From positions 302,968,464-303,032,463 of the forward strand of contig CM077116.1 in the NCBI GenBank assembly GCA_039619475.1: a stretch of DNA of 64,000 nt, in the 5' to 3' direction. Origin of the DNA: Icerya purchasi (taxonomy: Eukaryota > Arthropoda > Insecta > Hemiptera > Monophlebidae). Below the pieces are notes generated by a model that was not told the DNA's origin, ran no database searches, and saw nothing but the letters and a program-made list of their open reading frames with translations. A program made the position numbers and the translations under genes. Shown here piece after piece: positions 53,182-64,000 of this stretch (within the stretch, counting starts at the first letter, position 1; every line of letters starts with the position of its first letter).

Positions 53182-56100
53182 GACCTTTATTTATTTTTAT
53201 ATATAAAGTTATCATTTTCTGGAGAACTTGCAGCAACATGCTCGAAGGATGGTAAACCTTTTAGAAAGATTAGTTTTCGACAGAAAAACTTTTTTGCAAC
53301 AGTCAATATTAATTCATTACAAAAAGTAGGGAAGCGAAAACAATTGATAAATGCTCTAAGGGAGCATGATATACGTATCGCTGCAATACAGGAGACAAGA
53401 TATACAGATGAAAATGCTTTTGAATCTGAGGGATATTGAATTTTCAAAGGAAAAGCAGCAAGAGTAAAAACAAACAACGCTGCTTATTTAGGAACAGCTT
53501 TTGTAGTTAACTGCCGGATCCTGAATTCAGTTGTAGAATTTCAGTCATTTAACAGTAGAATATCTCTACTTAGCATTGCATGCACAAATAAAACGTACAC
53601 GTTAGTCAATGCGCATGCTCCAATAAATCAAAAAAATAGGACCAATAAAAAAGAAACAGATGTTTTTTGGGAAGAATTAGAAGAAGTCCTTATAAATATT
53701 CCAAGGAAACGCACAATTATATTACTGGGAGATCTTAACGCACAGCTAGGCAGAGAAAAGAAGTACAGAGATATTGTTGGAGGATACCCAGCCCACTTAA
53801 GACTAATAGATTTGTGCAGAGCAACGAACCTGATCATGAAATCCACGGCGTTCAAACACCTACCGAGGAAACAGAAAACATGGACGTCTCCAAACTCCAA
53901 ATTAGGTGAATTTCAAATAGACCATGTAGCGGTGTCAAAAGTATCCAAAAAGGAGATACAAAATGTAAAAGTAATAAGAAATGCTAAACTGGACTCAGAC
54001 CATTACCTTTCTAAAATTAGAATTAATTTTCAACCAAGAAATACAAGGAAACAAACTAAAACAAAAATAAACAAGTATGACACGATGAAATTAAAGAAAG
54101 GATCTGAATTTAAGGATAAACTAGAGACAAAAAATCCGGAGAACTGGGAACAACTGAAAGAAGCATTGGTGCAAACGGCTAAAGAAACGCTTAGCTTAAC
54201 AAAAGTAAGAAAACATTCGTGGTGGAACTACGAATACGAAGAAGCCGTTGAAAAAAGACAACAGGCGTGAAAAAAGTGGAATGCAAATAAAAATGTAGAA
54301 AATAGAACATATTTTATAGAAACGAGGAAAGAGACAGGAAAGACCATTAGAAAGGTGAAAAGAAAATATCACAGTGATCAACTAAGTACAATCGAGCAAG
54401 ACTTTCAGAAGAACAACACAAGGAATTTCTATAAAACATTCAAACAAAATGTGAATAAATTTATGTACCCATGCTTTATGTTCAAAGACAGAAATCAAAA
54501 GATGGCTTTTAGTAACAAAGAAAATTGTGAAATATTAGCAGAGTATTTCGAAACGCTGCTAAACTGCAAAAGAGATCAACACTAACCTTCACCTGCGAAG
54601 AAGGTCATAGGAATGTCGACTCTGTGCCTCCAGATAAAGGAGAAATTGCTAATATAATTAAATCTTTGAAGAACAATAAGGCCCCAGGAGAGGATACAAT
54701 AATAGCAGAGTTATGGAAAAACTCGAATGATATATGCCAAAACAAATTGGTTGAAATAATCAAAAATATTTGGGAAACAGAAATAATCCCCCAGGATTGG
54801 ACGACAGTATTGATACATCCACTACATAAGAAAGGAAAACAGACAGATGTGAACAATTACAGAGGTATCTCGCTGTTACCAGTTACCTATAAAATACTCT
54901 CTAAGGCAATTCAAACAAGAGCAGAAGAACAGCTGGACCCACAAATTGACGAATATCAATGTGGTTTCAGGAAACATAGATCATGTGTGGAACAAGTTTT
55001 CAACCTCAAGTCAATAATGCTGTATCTGAAGAGAAGATCTAAAAAATATGTAATAACGTTCGTCGATTTTAAGAAATCGTACGATTCCGTAGATAGAACA
55101 GTGTTGTTTAATGTCCTTAAAGAATTTGGCTTGGACAAAAAAACCACAAGTTTAATAATACAAACGTTAACGAACACATATGCTAAAGTGAAATTTAGAG
55201 GCGAAATATCTAGACAGTTTGAAATAAAAACAAGAGTTAGACAGGGGGATGGTCTGTCACCTTTACTCTTTAACTGCATACTTGAAAAAGTTATAAGAGA
55301 ATGGAGAAAAGCTATGAATGAAGAAAATATCACTGGGAAAATTAAACTAGGATACAAGAAGGTTAATTTATTAATAGATTGCTTAGCTTTTGCAGATGAT
55401 CTGGCAATAATAGCGGAATCTATGGAGACAGCAAAGCGGCAGATAGAACTATTAAAGGAGCAAGCGGATAGAGCAGGGCTGCAAATTTCCTTTGAAAAAA
55501 CCAAATTTATGACAAATATTACAACCGCTCCTGATAGAATAAAAACTGATGTGGGTCAAGTGAATAGAGTCAATAAATTCAAGTACCTGGGAGAATTAAT
55601 CAAGCAGAGTGGGTCAGAAAAAGAAGCAATTAAATATAGGATCGATAGAATGAAAGCGGCCTTTTATTTAACAAAAAAAATATATAATAAAAAATATCTA
55701 TCAAGAAATGCCAAACTGAGGCACTATAAAACTGTGATCAGACCAGAAGTATTATATGCAGCGGAAGGCCTAACAATGAACAGAAAAGGATTAAATGAAC
55801 AGCTTGAAATCGCAGAAAGAAAGATCGTAAGAAGAATACTGGGACCAGAGAAACAAGGTGGAAAATATATAAAAAGGAGCAACCAGGAAATATACCAACA
55901 TGTGGAAAGCATCACTACCGAGATCCGGAAAAGAAGAATTCGATTCTACGGGCATATGCAAAGGATGGAGCCGAGCAGGTTTACTGGAAGGTTGTTCCGT
56001 TACATGCGAAAGCTAAAAATAAACGGTACGTGGTATACAGAGACCAAAAAAGACCTGGATGAACTGAAGATCACGGCTGAAGATATAGAACAGCGATCAA

Positions 56101-56231
56101 CGTTAAATAAGAAATTATTTGACTGCAAAGGAAAAACTGGCGTTTCGTGGACCGAAGAAAGAAAACAAAGACACAGTGAAAGAATGAAAGCAGTATGGAA
56201 AGAGAGGAAGAAGAATGGCAGAACCAGTTGA
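53182..56231 (+). pseudogene. Nearly full-length RTE-like non-LTR retrotransposon ORF (APE endonuclease plus reverse transcriptase)
   Basis: One polyprotein. The apurinic-like endonuclease spans about 53,290-54,020: FATVNINSL, IQETR with the catalytic Glu, LLGDLNAQLG with Asp/Asn, and SDHYLSKI with the His. A linker follows, then RT in the 535-codon frame from 54,624: NNYRGISLLP (77-86), VDFKKSYDSVDR with D148, RQGDGLSPLLF (206-216), CLAFADDLAI with the FADD Asp pair (258-259), then thumb and a basic tail. Endonuclease nicks the target and RT copies the RNA from it. Damage: TGA at 53,437-53,439, TGA at 54,268-54,270, and a frameshift between about 54,570 and 54,590. Both TGAs sit where arginine (CGA) fits, so CpG decay is likely. 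A 3' UTR of only ~45 bp and a microsatellite tail fit the RTE clade, which is my inference. Confidence 0.85.
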
Positions 56232-56271
56232 CAACGTAGTCCACCAGTGGCTAATTCGAAATAATAATAAA

Positions 56272-56333
<62 letters not shown>
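56232..56333 (+). repeat. Short 3' UTR and AAT/TA microsatellite tail of the RTE-like element
   Basis: About 45 bp after the stop the sequence becomes AATAATAATAAAATATG and then a TA run (56,274-56,333). RTE-type LINEs end in short tandem repeats instead of poly-A. Confidence 0.7.
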
Positions 56334-56336
<3 letters not shown>

Positions 56337-56849
56337 GTAGCGGATCGGGGGAGGGGTAAATAGAGGACATTTTCCTCCTCCAAAGAACCAGAACCTCTAT
56401 GAAAAAATTTGTTAATTTATGCTATAGAAGATATTTGTATGAATTTTACTGACGGGTTTAATTATAATTAATATTTAATACTATTTTCTAGTAAAACTAT
56501 TAATGTTCTTTTTCTATTCTATTTTAAACACAACTGTCGTCGATCTTTTGCCATTTTTATTTATATTTAATTTTTATTTTGTAATGTAAATGAAATTAGA
56601 GTTCAGTGAGAAATATATATATATATTTAAACTTGCTCACGACCAAAGAGAATTCGGACCGGATTACTAATAAAAATAAAAAAGAAGTAAAGTGTCTAAT
56701 AAAAATACTATCTTTCTTACTATTTCTTGAATACCATTCTTTAGGTATCACCCCTAAATATAGGACAAAATTTAAATTAAAAATTGTAATAATCATGTAT
56801 TTTTAAAACACTTTAAAATTTTTATAAAGGTCGCTATTTGATTTTTTTT

Positions 56850-57071
56850 ATGAAACAAGGGGTATTTCCTACTGCCTGGCAGATGGACGAAGGAGAGATA
56901 TTGAACTGGCGACCATACACTGAAAGACGAAAACGAGCACGACCCCCAAGAAGATGGATAGATGACATAATAAGACAGGCAGGTCATACATGGATACGCG
57001 AGGCTCAGAACAGGCAACGGTGGAAAATTTTGGGAGAGGCCTATGCCAAACATTTGTGTCAGAAGGATTAA
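56850..57071 (+). pseudogene. Last segment of another non-LTR endonuclease-RT polyprotein
   Basis: RRKRARPPRRWIDDIIRQAG followed by TWIREAQNRQRWKILGEAYA matches the extreme C-terminus (GRPxxRWxDDI...W...AQDRxxWKxLGEAYxQ) of a common insect LINE type. It is followed directly by AAGAAGAAGAAG, the tandem tail of such elements. Strongly 5'-truncated. Confidence 0.75.
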
Positions 57072-57379
57072 AGAAGAAGAAGAAATTTGCCTACCGTAGA
57101 AGATTTTACTTAATTATATAGTTTTCCCCGCAAAATGCAAAATGTCCTTCTGGATCCGCCCCTGATATATGTATATGTGGAAGTTCACTATTTAGAGTTA
57201 GATTAAATTTAGAGTGTGAATCTTTTGTAGAGTCCGCTAAATCGGCTAAATAGCAAATTTTCAAATGATTATTGCTCTGCACTGGAAGCCGAATTACATG
57301 AAATCACTTTTGGATTGGAAGCGTGCGAGTGGTGGTAATAAGCAGTACACAATTATTATAGATTCCCCGGCTTCCGTTC
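57072..57379. other. No gene seen
   Basis: AT-rich spacer. The phrase TGTCCTTCTGGATCCGCCCCTGA near 57,140 looks like a decayed transposon end but is not assigned. Confidence 0.35.
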
Positions 57380-57932
57380 GAGCTATCAGGTCATTTTAAT
57401 CGGCGCCCTATAGCATATAAAGTAAGAACAACGGTGCAACGACTCTCCCAAGAGAGGATGCAGGTAGGGGTCCAAAGACAGAACATGTCGGAATATCCGG
57501 AGGAAACGAATGCGTAAATCGGATAGCCAAATTTATCTGCCCCTATGCCATTTGATGTTCCATCACCGGAAATAATTTCGTTCCTGTATAGAAGTATATG
57601 AAAGAACACTGGGTTTCAAACTGATCCCGACAAGCGCGACCTTCCTAAGGACCGTCAAATCGAACGTTGAACCTTGGTGGTAGCTACCGATCTAAATGTG
57701 AAAAAAAGATTGAAATTGGGACACACATCCGCATCATCTTTCAGGAAGTCCTCCTACTTTCTGCACATTCGGCAATGCAGCAGTGCCGCCTTCTGTTGAA
57801 CATATCTTAAAACAATGTAATCATTTTGGTGGAATTAAACGGATAAACCTCTCTACACATTCTCTCAGCCAATCATCCAGAACAGGTTCTTTGACTTTCC
57901 TTAACATCAACAACCTTTTAGACATTCTATAA
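57380..57932 (+). pseudogene. Relic of non-LTR element: RNase H end and zinc tail
   Basis: EHVGISGGNECVNRIAK is a damaged RNase H terminal box (GHxGIxGNExxDxxAK). A frame change later come LKLGHTSAS, then CTFGNAAVPPSVEHILKQCN, the C-terminal zinc-type motif with CxxCG-like and HILxxC parts. It ends at a stop at 57,930-57,932. The frame is broken at least twice. Different from families A and C. Confidence 0.65.
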
Positions 57933-58664
57933 TAATTCCACCGAGGCAAACGAAAATCGAAAACAAAATTAACGAAAATCGAAAACAAAATTAAAAAAAC
58001 AATCTCGAACAAAAAGTTGTAACTTCTAACAAAATAATCGTAATCGACGCGAGGTATCGAATCAACGGAGCGAACATAAATTAGCAGTCGTCCTCTATAT
58101 AATAAAATACATTCGGCTTTGTTAGTTTTCCGTCTCGATGCTCCTAAGAGGTATGTGTAATCTTAAGCTGCAGCCGTTCAGAAACAGTTTTAATACAGCG
58201 CAATTGATTAGCCAATGATGTTTCATCGTTCGAATTCTGTCGAGGCGCTCTTTGAAAATTTATTAAAAATAAATTTAAAAAAAGATGGAGAGAGGGTGGG
58301 AGGAGAGTGAAAAAAAAAACATTTAAAAAAACTTTATACGTATCTTTAGAAACAAAAATCGATTACACATATGTAACAAATATAAAATAACGGATATATT
58401 CGACACACGCGAGAAATCTATCAAAATTTTTATATCAAGCATAATACAAATAGCGAATAGATAATTTACGATACTTCTCAGTCTGCTTGGATCCTGATCC
58501 TGCGATTTTAATTCGTTATCTTTTTCGAATACGCTTATTCTTCTCTAGTTTCTAATTTTTTGACATTTTTATTTCTGACTTTAGCTTCGTTTGTTTATTT
58601 ATTTTTCTACTAATTTCTGTTTACAAAATATTGTTTATTCACAACTATTACACATATATTCTTT

Positions 58665-58897
58665 TGGCTGCCAAATCAGCGGTGTCCATAGGTTATCGAG
58701 ACCCGTTTCGTTTCAGATCGAAGTCGCTATCAGTTTTACCCAGCCTGAAACAATTGGGTACCAGAGAAATCCGGGAAGGTAATGGCGGATCCCAGGTAGA
58801 AAGGAATTGGCCCCCCTACTCTCGTTAGTATCGTCGGGCGTTGTATATACAAATCCCCGAGGCTCTGTCAACAGGGTATGGGTACTTACTTTACTTT
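58665..58897 (+). mobile_element. SINE-like family S copy, best preserved
   Basis: About 230 bp: CCAAATCAGCGGTGTCCATA, TATCGAGACCCGTTTCG, CAGATCGAAGTCGC, TTTTACCCAGCCTGAAACAA, GGTACCAGAGAAATCCGGGA, AAAGGAATTGGCCCCCCTAC, TCTCGTTAGTATCGTCGGGC and the tail GGTACTTACTTTACTTTTT. The first part (GGTTATCGAGACCCG) resembles a B box (GGTTCGAnnCC), so a tRNA origin is plausible. Confidence 0.7.
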
Positions 58898-59507
58898 TTT
58901 TTGTTTTTTTTTTTAAACTTAATAATCCACAAAAATTGATATTCGCAACTTTAAAATTTTTCTTTTTTGCGCCTAATTTAATAATCCAACTCATACAAAG
59001 CGCGTCTAGGCGCGCGTAGAATTGTTATATACACATTTCCGGTAGATTTATTATTTCGAAATAAAAAAAGGTCATACGAAACGAACAAACGGATTCGGAG
59101 GAGATGACAAATCGGAATTATCAGGTAGAGTCATGCTAACAAACGCAGAAGTTTTGCGTATGGTTGATATAAAAATCGATAGAGTTTGTGCATCTATTGA
59201 TTACTATGTGACCAAACTGAAATAACTGGCATATCTGAAAGTTATCCGTTATTTCATATTTGTTATTTATAGTCAATTTTGCGTTTGCTGAAAAGATGCG
59301 TAAATTTATTTGCTACGTGTAGTCAGCTATAAATCAATATAGTGTTTCATTAATATATTGTTTTCCGATTCGTTTGAATCTCTGCCGTAGGCTGCGATGA
59401 TAAACTGGTAAGTAGGGAATACCGTAGCAAATTGACAACGACAGAGCATTTATTAATCGATTAGAAAACAAGACAAAGCGGCTTTCACGTAAATGAATAT
59501 ATATATA
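58898..59507. other. No gene seen
   Basis: T-rich tract followed by AT-rich unique DNA up to the TA-rich target of the mariner. Confidence 0.5.
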
Positions 59508-59509
59508 TA

Positions 59510-60828
59510 CACCCTGTCAAGAAAGTATCGGGAATTGTTAAATAAAACGAACAATTTTTAATTTTCATCCAAATTTATTTTGTCACCTTCAAAATAACAT
59601 CCATTCGAAGCGATGCACATATGCCAACGCTTTTTCCACTCGGCAAAGCACTTCTGATAGGCGGTTTCCGGGATGGCCTTTAGCTCTCGCGTCGCATTCG
59701 TCTTGATGTCATCAATCGATTCGAAGCGCATTCCCCGTAGCGGAAATTTGAGTTTTGAGAATAGGAAGAAGTCGCAGGGTGCTAAATCTGGTGAATACGG
59801 CGGTTGTTCGATGATATTTACCGAGTGTTTGGCCAAAAACTCATTCACAATTATGGCTTTGTGAGACGGCGCATTATCGTGATGGAGAATCCAAGAATTG
59901 TCGACCCACAAATCGTTACGTTTACGACGGATAGCCTCTCTCAAACGTCTCAAAACACTTAAGTAAAACTCTTTGGTGACTGTCTGTCCGGCTGGCACAT
60001 ATTCATAGTGTACCACGCCTCGAATATCGAAGAAAACAATCAACATGATCTTCACTTTCGATCGGCTTTGGCGAGGTTTTTTCGGCTTTGGCGCGCCAAT
60101 TGGCCGCCATTCGGACGATTGCTGGTTCGTAAGCGTGTCGTACTCGTACACCCATGTCTCGTCACCAGTAATTATCTTTTCCAAGAAGGTAGGATCCAAA
60201 TTGGCTCGATCCAGCATGTCTGCAGCTACCTGTTCTCGGTACTTTTTTTGAAAGAAATTCAGGTCTTTCGGAACAAGCCGAGCCGCAACGCGTTGCATAC
60301 CCAATTTTTCGTGCACAATCGTACGTACGCTCTCGTGTGACATGCCCAATTCATGAGCCATCTCTCTCAAGCTCACATGACAATTTTCAGCAATGATTTC
60401 CTTGATTTTATCGACGTTATCATCGGTCACACTCGTTGAAGGCCGTCCAGAGCGAGGCATGTCTTCGACCGTCTCCCGACCATCCTTGAACGCTCTGTAC
60501 CACTCGTAAACCCGCGTTTTTGATAAAGCAGATTCACCAAAAGCCTTCTGTAACATTTTCAGTGTATCGGCACAAGAAATTTCGTTCGAAACACAGAATT
60601 TAACACAAGTACGTTGTTCAATATTTTCACTCATTGTAAAACTTCGACAAAACACTTCAAGGTCGACTGATTTTAACAGCTGCTGTAAACACACTGGTTG
60701 ACAGATCGCACTAAAAATAGGCATCATAATACAAAACAGTTGTACCAACCTGGAAAAAAAAAATTATCTGCCTAGCTATTACCCGGGAGATTTAAATTGA
60801 CAATTCCCGATACTTTCTTGACAGGGTG
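59510..60828 (-). mobile_element. Complete mariner transposon, 1,319 bp
   Basis: Bounded by TA (59,508-59,509 and 60,829-60,830). Terminal inverted repeats of 29 bp are perfect: 59,510-59,538 begins CACCCTGTCAAGAAAG, and the right repeat at 60,800-60,828 is its reverse complement. The target is a TA run. The transposase gene fills the minus strand. Perfect ends and an intact ORF mark a young, possibly active copy. Confidence 0.95.
59558..60634 (-). CDS. Mariner transposase, intact, 358 aa (D,D34D)
   Basis: Cuts the element at its ends and inserts it at TA dinucleotides in the nucleus. The N-terminal half holds the paired helix-turn-helix DNA-binding region: TLKMLQKAFGES...RVYEWYRAFKDG, the linker GRPSTS, and SLREMAHELGMSHESVRTIV. 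The C-terminal DDE domain has D158 in ITGDETWVYEYD, D253 in ILHHDNAPSH and D288 in YSPDLAPCDFFLF, with exactly 34 residues between the last two, the mariner signature. I start at the ATG at 60,634 because it gives the usual family length; an ATG 38 codons upstream is in frame but lies in non-conserved sequence. No stops or frameshifts. The subfamily is not assigned. It is unrelated to the broken mariner-type copy at 17.4 kb. Confidence 0.95.
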   Translation of the reverse strand: MSENIEQRTCVKFCVSNEISCADTLKMLQKAFGESALSKTRVYEWYRAFKDGRETVEDMPRSGRPSTSVTDDNVDKIKEIIAENCHVSLREMAHELGMSHESVRTIVHEKLGMQRVAARLVPKDLNFFQKKYREQVAADMLDRANLDPTFLEKIITGDETWVYEYDTLTNQQSSEWRPIGAPKPKKPRQSRSKVKIMLIVFFDIRGVVHYEYVPAGQTVTKEFYLSVLRRLREAIRRKRNDLWVDNSWILHHDNAPSHKAIIVNEFLAKHSVNIIEQPPYSPDLAPCDFFLFSKLKFPLRGMRFESIDDIKTNATRELKAIPETAYQKCFAEWKKRWHMCIASNGCYFEGDKINLDEN

Positions 60829-60830
60829 TA

Positions 60831-62568
60831 TATATGACGGATTAGATTATTTACTGAAATGAAAACTTTTTACAGGCTCGCAGTGGTAAATTGACTGTAT
60901 CAGGGATCGATTGGAGATTCTTTTAGGCTCCCACCGGAAGAAACCCGTTCAGAGGTGAAGTGATTTTTTTCAGAAGATTAGACTGACGGCTACTTGCAAT
61001 TTTACGTTGTGCCAATCGAGAGATTTCCATTGGAATTTTTCTCTGCCGATATCATCGGTTCTAAAATGTTGTCTTCCAAATCGCTTTAAATAAATAAATA
61101 ATACGTACTTCAACGGTCAAAAATATCCCTCAAATCTTTCAGTAAATTTTCTTTTTTTTTTCTTTTTTTTTTTTTTCTCCTTATTGCAGAAACGTGTTTG
61201 TTAATGGCCGATTTGCAACGCGCTAAAAACTGTTTAATTCGCTTAACGATTTCGCGTTTTTAAAAGTATTTGTTAGCGATGACACGTTTTTCAGGTTTTT
61301 TTCTTTTTTTTTTTTTCAAGTGCCGCTGCGCAACTGAAAAAAAAAGAAGGAAATTTGCGATCGAGTCTCACCTGTGAGGTATTGCGGTAGTTGGTCCGTT
61401 CTTTGTTGTTGACCGTTCATAGTTTGCTTCTTCTGTTGTCAACATTGTTGCTTATCCGCCTTCCCCGAAGTTTTCTTATCCGTATTTCTTAATTAGTTTG
61501 TTAAAAATAACCCTTTCTCGTTCCTTCGTTTTTTGTTTTTTTTTTTTGTTTTGTAAAAGTAGACACATCGCGTTATGTAGTTATCACTCCAAGTGTTTTT
61601 TTGTTTTTTTTCGATAATACAATTATTTTAGTCCGTGGAATTTTTAGTGTTTTAAATAAACCGTAAACAGAGCTTCTGTATTTTCTTTGAAATAAGCCGA
61701 CAATTCTTAGCAATGCCGGTAAGAGTTCATTTTAACCGTTCGTTTTGCAGCGAATAAGGAGAGAATAACGATATTCGATAATATTATTGCAATCAGGCTT
61801 ATGTGTTGGTCCGGGAAAAGTCCAGTCCGGTCGAGCAAGGTGGATAATTAACAGAGCCGGAAGCGGAAATCATCTAGCCCAACGCCCGGGCGTTTGTTTT
61901 ATAAATAAACCGGCGCACTTATCTTACATCTTAACTGACTAACACGCAGCCATTACGAAAGCTAGCTGGTACCCACGGGAAACATTATGCCGCCCCCGAA
62001 ATGAATAGGAGCTCAACCTCTTCGAGCTTGCAGCAAGCGCAGTTTACGACCCGGATGATGGTATCGACTAATAAAATCGACTCGGTTAAAAACGTTTAAA
62101 TTGTTCCGTTCATTCACGAATAGGATTTATTTGGTTCACGTTAATTTAGCCCGAAAAATTATATTTCGAATCTTCGATTCCGTCAAGGATTCGATTTCAG
62201 AAAAATCAAAAAGGGGATTCTTACTTTTCGTTCTGTGATTTAAGGAAAAAAGCTAATTTCCGGGTCTAAATAGGTTGCGTTTATTTCGGTCGGAAGTTTA
62301 ATATTTAAATTATATTTAAAACTCTTTGGATTTTAGAAAGTTGTTCTCTAGTAAAATATGTAAAAAATGAATAAAAAAAAATAAAAGCGACCGAAATTTA
62401 AACGCAAATCGAAGCGATTAAAAAAATGAAGTGACCGAAAAAAAGGAGCCTCCCCCTCCGGGGGGGGGTTAAGATTTATTCCAGGGAAAGAATGAAGAAA
62501 AAAAACAGTTCAGCCGAAACTGCGCTAGATGGTTTGCATATTCAAAACGAGAACAGCCTAGTGTAAAC

Positions 62569-62622
<54 letters not shown>

Positions 62623-64000
62623 CACACACACACACACTTTGGAACAACATAAATAACGAGCTTGACAAAATGTGAACCTGGCGCAAAAAAAGTCGCTATC
62701 CGTAATTTAATCGCCAGAACCGACACCGTTCCGAAGCGGGTAAATGTATACGTTTTTTTTTTTATCACTTTTTCTTTCTTATGATAATTATTTCGCAATA
62801 ATTAATTCTACAGTACCGTCGAAAGCATTCCCCTGCTCTCTCCCGACCGCCGTGGTACGGAAATTTTACATGCAAGCGGGGAGGACAGTTGATATAATCG
62901 GATGAAAGCGAGAACGTTTTTTGGAACTTGTTTTTTTTTTCCGGATGATGACGCAGTGGCGAGCGTTTTTGAGATGCCGCGTTAGTAAATTTTACTTAAT
63001 ACTTAAAATGCGTCTGAAAATTCTTACAACAGACGAGAAATCCAACCGACACGACATATCATTACAGCAGCGAGCTCCGAGTTAGAATAGGCTAGCTTTT
63101 GGTAATATTTTTTACATTCGTTCCGAAAACGGTTGTATTTCGTTTTGTTTTTTTTTTTTTGGTATTTTAGAAAAACAACAAAAATAAATTTAAACGTTAT
63201 CACACGGCGTAGATACAACTTTCACTCGGTAGAAAATCTCTTGTTCGCTCGACGAGTGTGTAGACCAGCACACGCTGCGAATTCCGACCAGCACCTTTTC
63301 ACAATGACTATAGCAGGGCTGAAAATTGATGGCGAATTTCAGTTCGCGGGCGGCGACCTCGCATATGGGGGGCATTATCGAAAAGGAGATGGATTTACCG
63401 TTTTGAAAATTTGAAAAATGTCTCTACTTTCGGCTTAGTAATAATCGTAAGAAATGCCGCTGGCCGAAATATGTTATCAATTTTGATTTATATTACACGG
63501 TTATTCGGATATTCTCCTATTTCATTACCGAAAGTTCGTTTTTAGCTGGAAACGTATAAATCTTCTCTGACACTGCTTTTTCGCGGTGTTAATTGATCGA
63601 ATGATTTTCATGCCGTTCGAAACTGTTCTAATTTAATTACACACAGAGCGGTGGAAAAAGCCAGAGCATTAGGTCTTGTAACTATTTGAGTACCTCGAAA
63701 GCACCGACTTTATGATGTCCAGCCCCCCCCCCCCTCCCACCTTCGAGTGCGAATTTCGCCAGTTTCGAAAACGCCGCTAGTGTAAATTAACGCACGCGCG
63801 TGCACAAAACGCGCGTTCGACACTGGACGTACACGTTACATATATTTATACGAACGGGTCGTCGTTGAAAGACAGAAATCTACGCGCAGTTCGTAGCGAA
63901 TTTATTTTTTACGAGGGCAAAAACGTCTTCGATGTTTACTTAAATAATAACGTTATCATGCACGGCGGTCGACGTCGATAATGGCTTAATTCGAAACGCA
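60831..64000. other. No gene recognised; microsatellite and CpG-containing DNA
   Basis: Poly-T tracts (61,150-61,180, 61,300-61,317), a CA/TA/CA microsatellite (62,570-62,637), and moderately CpG-rich unique DNA from about 61,700 on. ATG-CCG|GTAAGAG at about 61,713 resembles a start codon with a splice donor, and a 36-codon tail after the ATG at 63,304 (MTIAGLKIDGEFQFAGGD...) has a vaguely exon-like composition. Neither is enough to call a gene. Confidence 0.4.
62570..62637. repeat. (CA)n(TA)n(CA)n microsatellite
   Basis: About 41 bp of CA, 10 bp of TA, then CA again. Confidence 0.95.

Noticed and set aside
54956..55504. 182-codon frame on the minus strand
   Set aside because: Lies wholly inside the RTE-like reverse transcriptase read on the plus strand, which has all RT motifs; it is an antisense shadow.
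63133..63414. 93-codon frame with MTIAGLKIDGEFQFAGGD near its end, faintly like a takeout/JHBP exon
   Set aside because: Similarity rests on a few glycine and hydrophobic positions; no signal peptide, cysteines or splice partners in view.

Overview
The window is AT-rich nuclear DNA from an arthropod, most likely an insect. There are long TA, CA and TC microsatellites, many poly-A and poly-T runs, mariner, hAT and non-LTR elements, and a dispersed SINE-like family. There are no bacterial-style operons, no rRNA and no convincing host exon chain. Almost everything recognisable is mobile DNA at different stages of decay. The only host-like candidate is a CpG-rich, TATA-containing stretch near 48.9-49.2 kb.

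From 1 to 27 kb lie decayed non-LTR (LINE) fragments on both strands, an old mariner with a broken transposase (17.37-18.55 kb), two copies of a short element sitting in TA microsatellites (1.0-1.3 and 20.1-20.45 kb), tRNA-like SINE heads (9.96 and 21.92 kb), a young 5'-truncated LINE with an intact RNase H domain and a poly-A tail (22.09-23.38 kb), and a fold-back element (24.49-24.91 kb).

From 27,205 to 44,798 lies the main feature: one 17,594-bp element bounded by a perfect 6-bp target duplication (AACGGT) and starting AG and ending CT, as Polinton/Maverick elements do. It is almost entirely a palindrome. Two arms of 8,301 bp (27,205-35,505 and 36,498-44,798) are reverse complements with no net length difference, and I found three substitutions between them. 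They are separated by a 992-bp spacer ending in an ATATATCTACAT minisatellite. Each arm carries a 334-codon gene and a second gene of 283 codons broken by one in-frame TGA. The two genes share a duplicated ~300-bp leader and a common N-terminal tag (MNNNTES...), although the rest of the two proteins is unrelated. By layout the proteins resemble two families that accompany protein-primed DNA polymerase B in arthropod Polinton-like elements. Polymerase, integrase, ATPase, protease and capsid genes are all absent. I read it as a non-autonomous, snap-back derivative of a Polinton-like element that integrated recently and would need a helper.

From 45 to 64 kb lie more SINE-like copies (45.7, 46.4, 52.6, 58.7 kb), a hAT relic (46.95-47.65 kb), a nearly full-length RTE-like LINE disabled by two TGA codons and one frameshift (53.18-56.25 kb), further LINE tails, and a complete mariner (59,510-60,828) with an intact 358-residue D,D34D transposase, perfect terminal repeats and TA duplications. 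The remaining DNA is non-coding as far as I can see. All homology statements come from motif reading by eye; none was checked by a database search.
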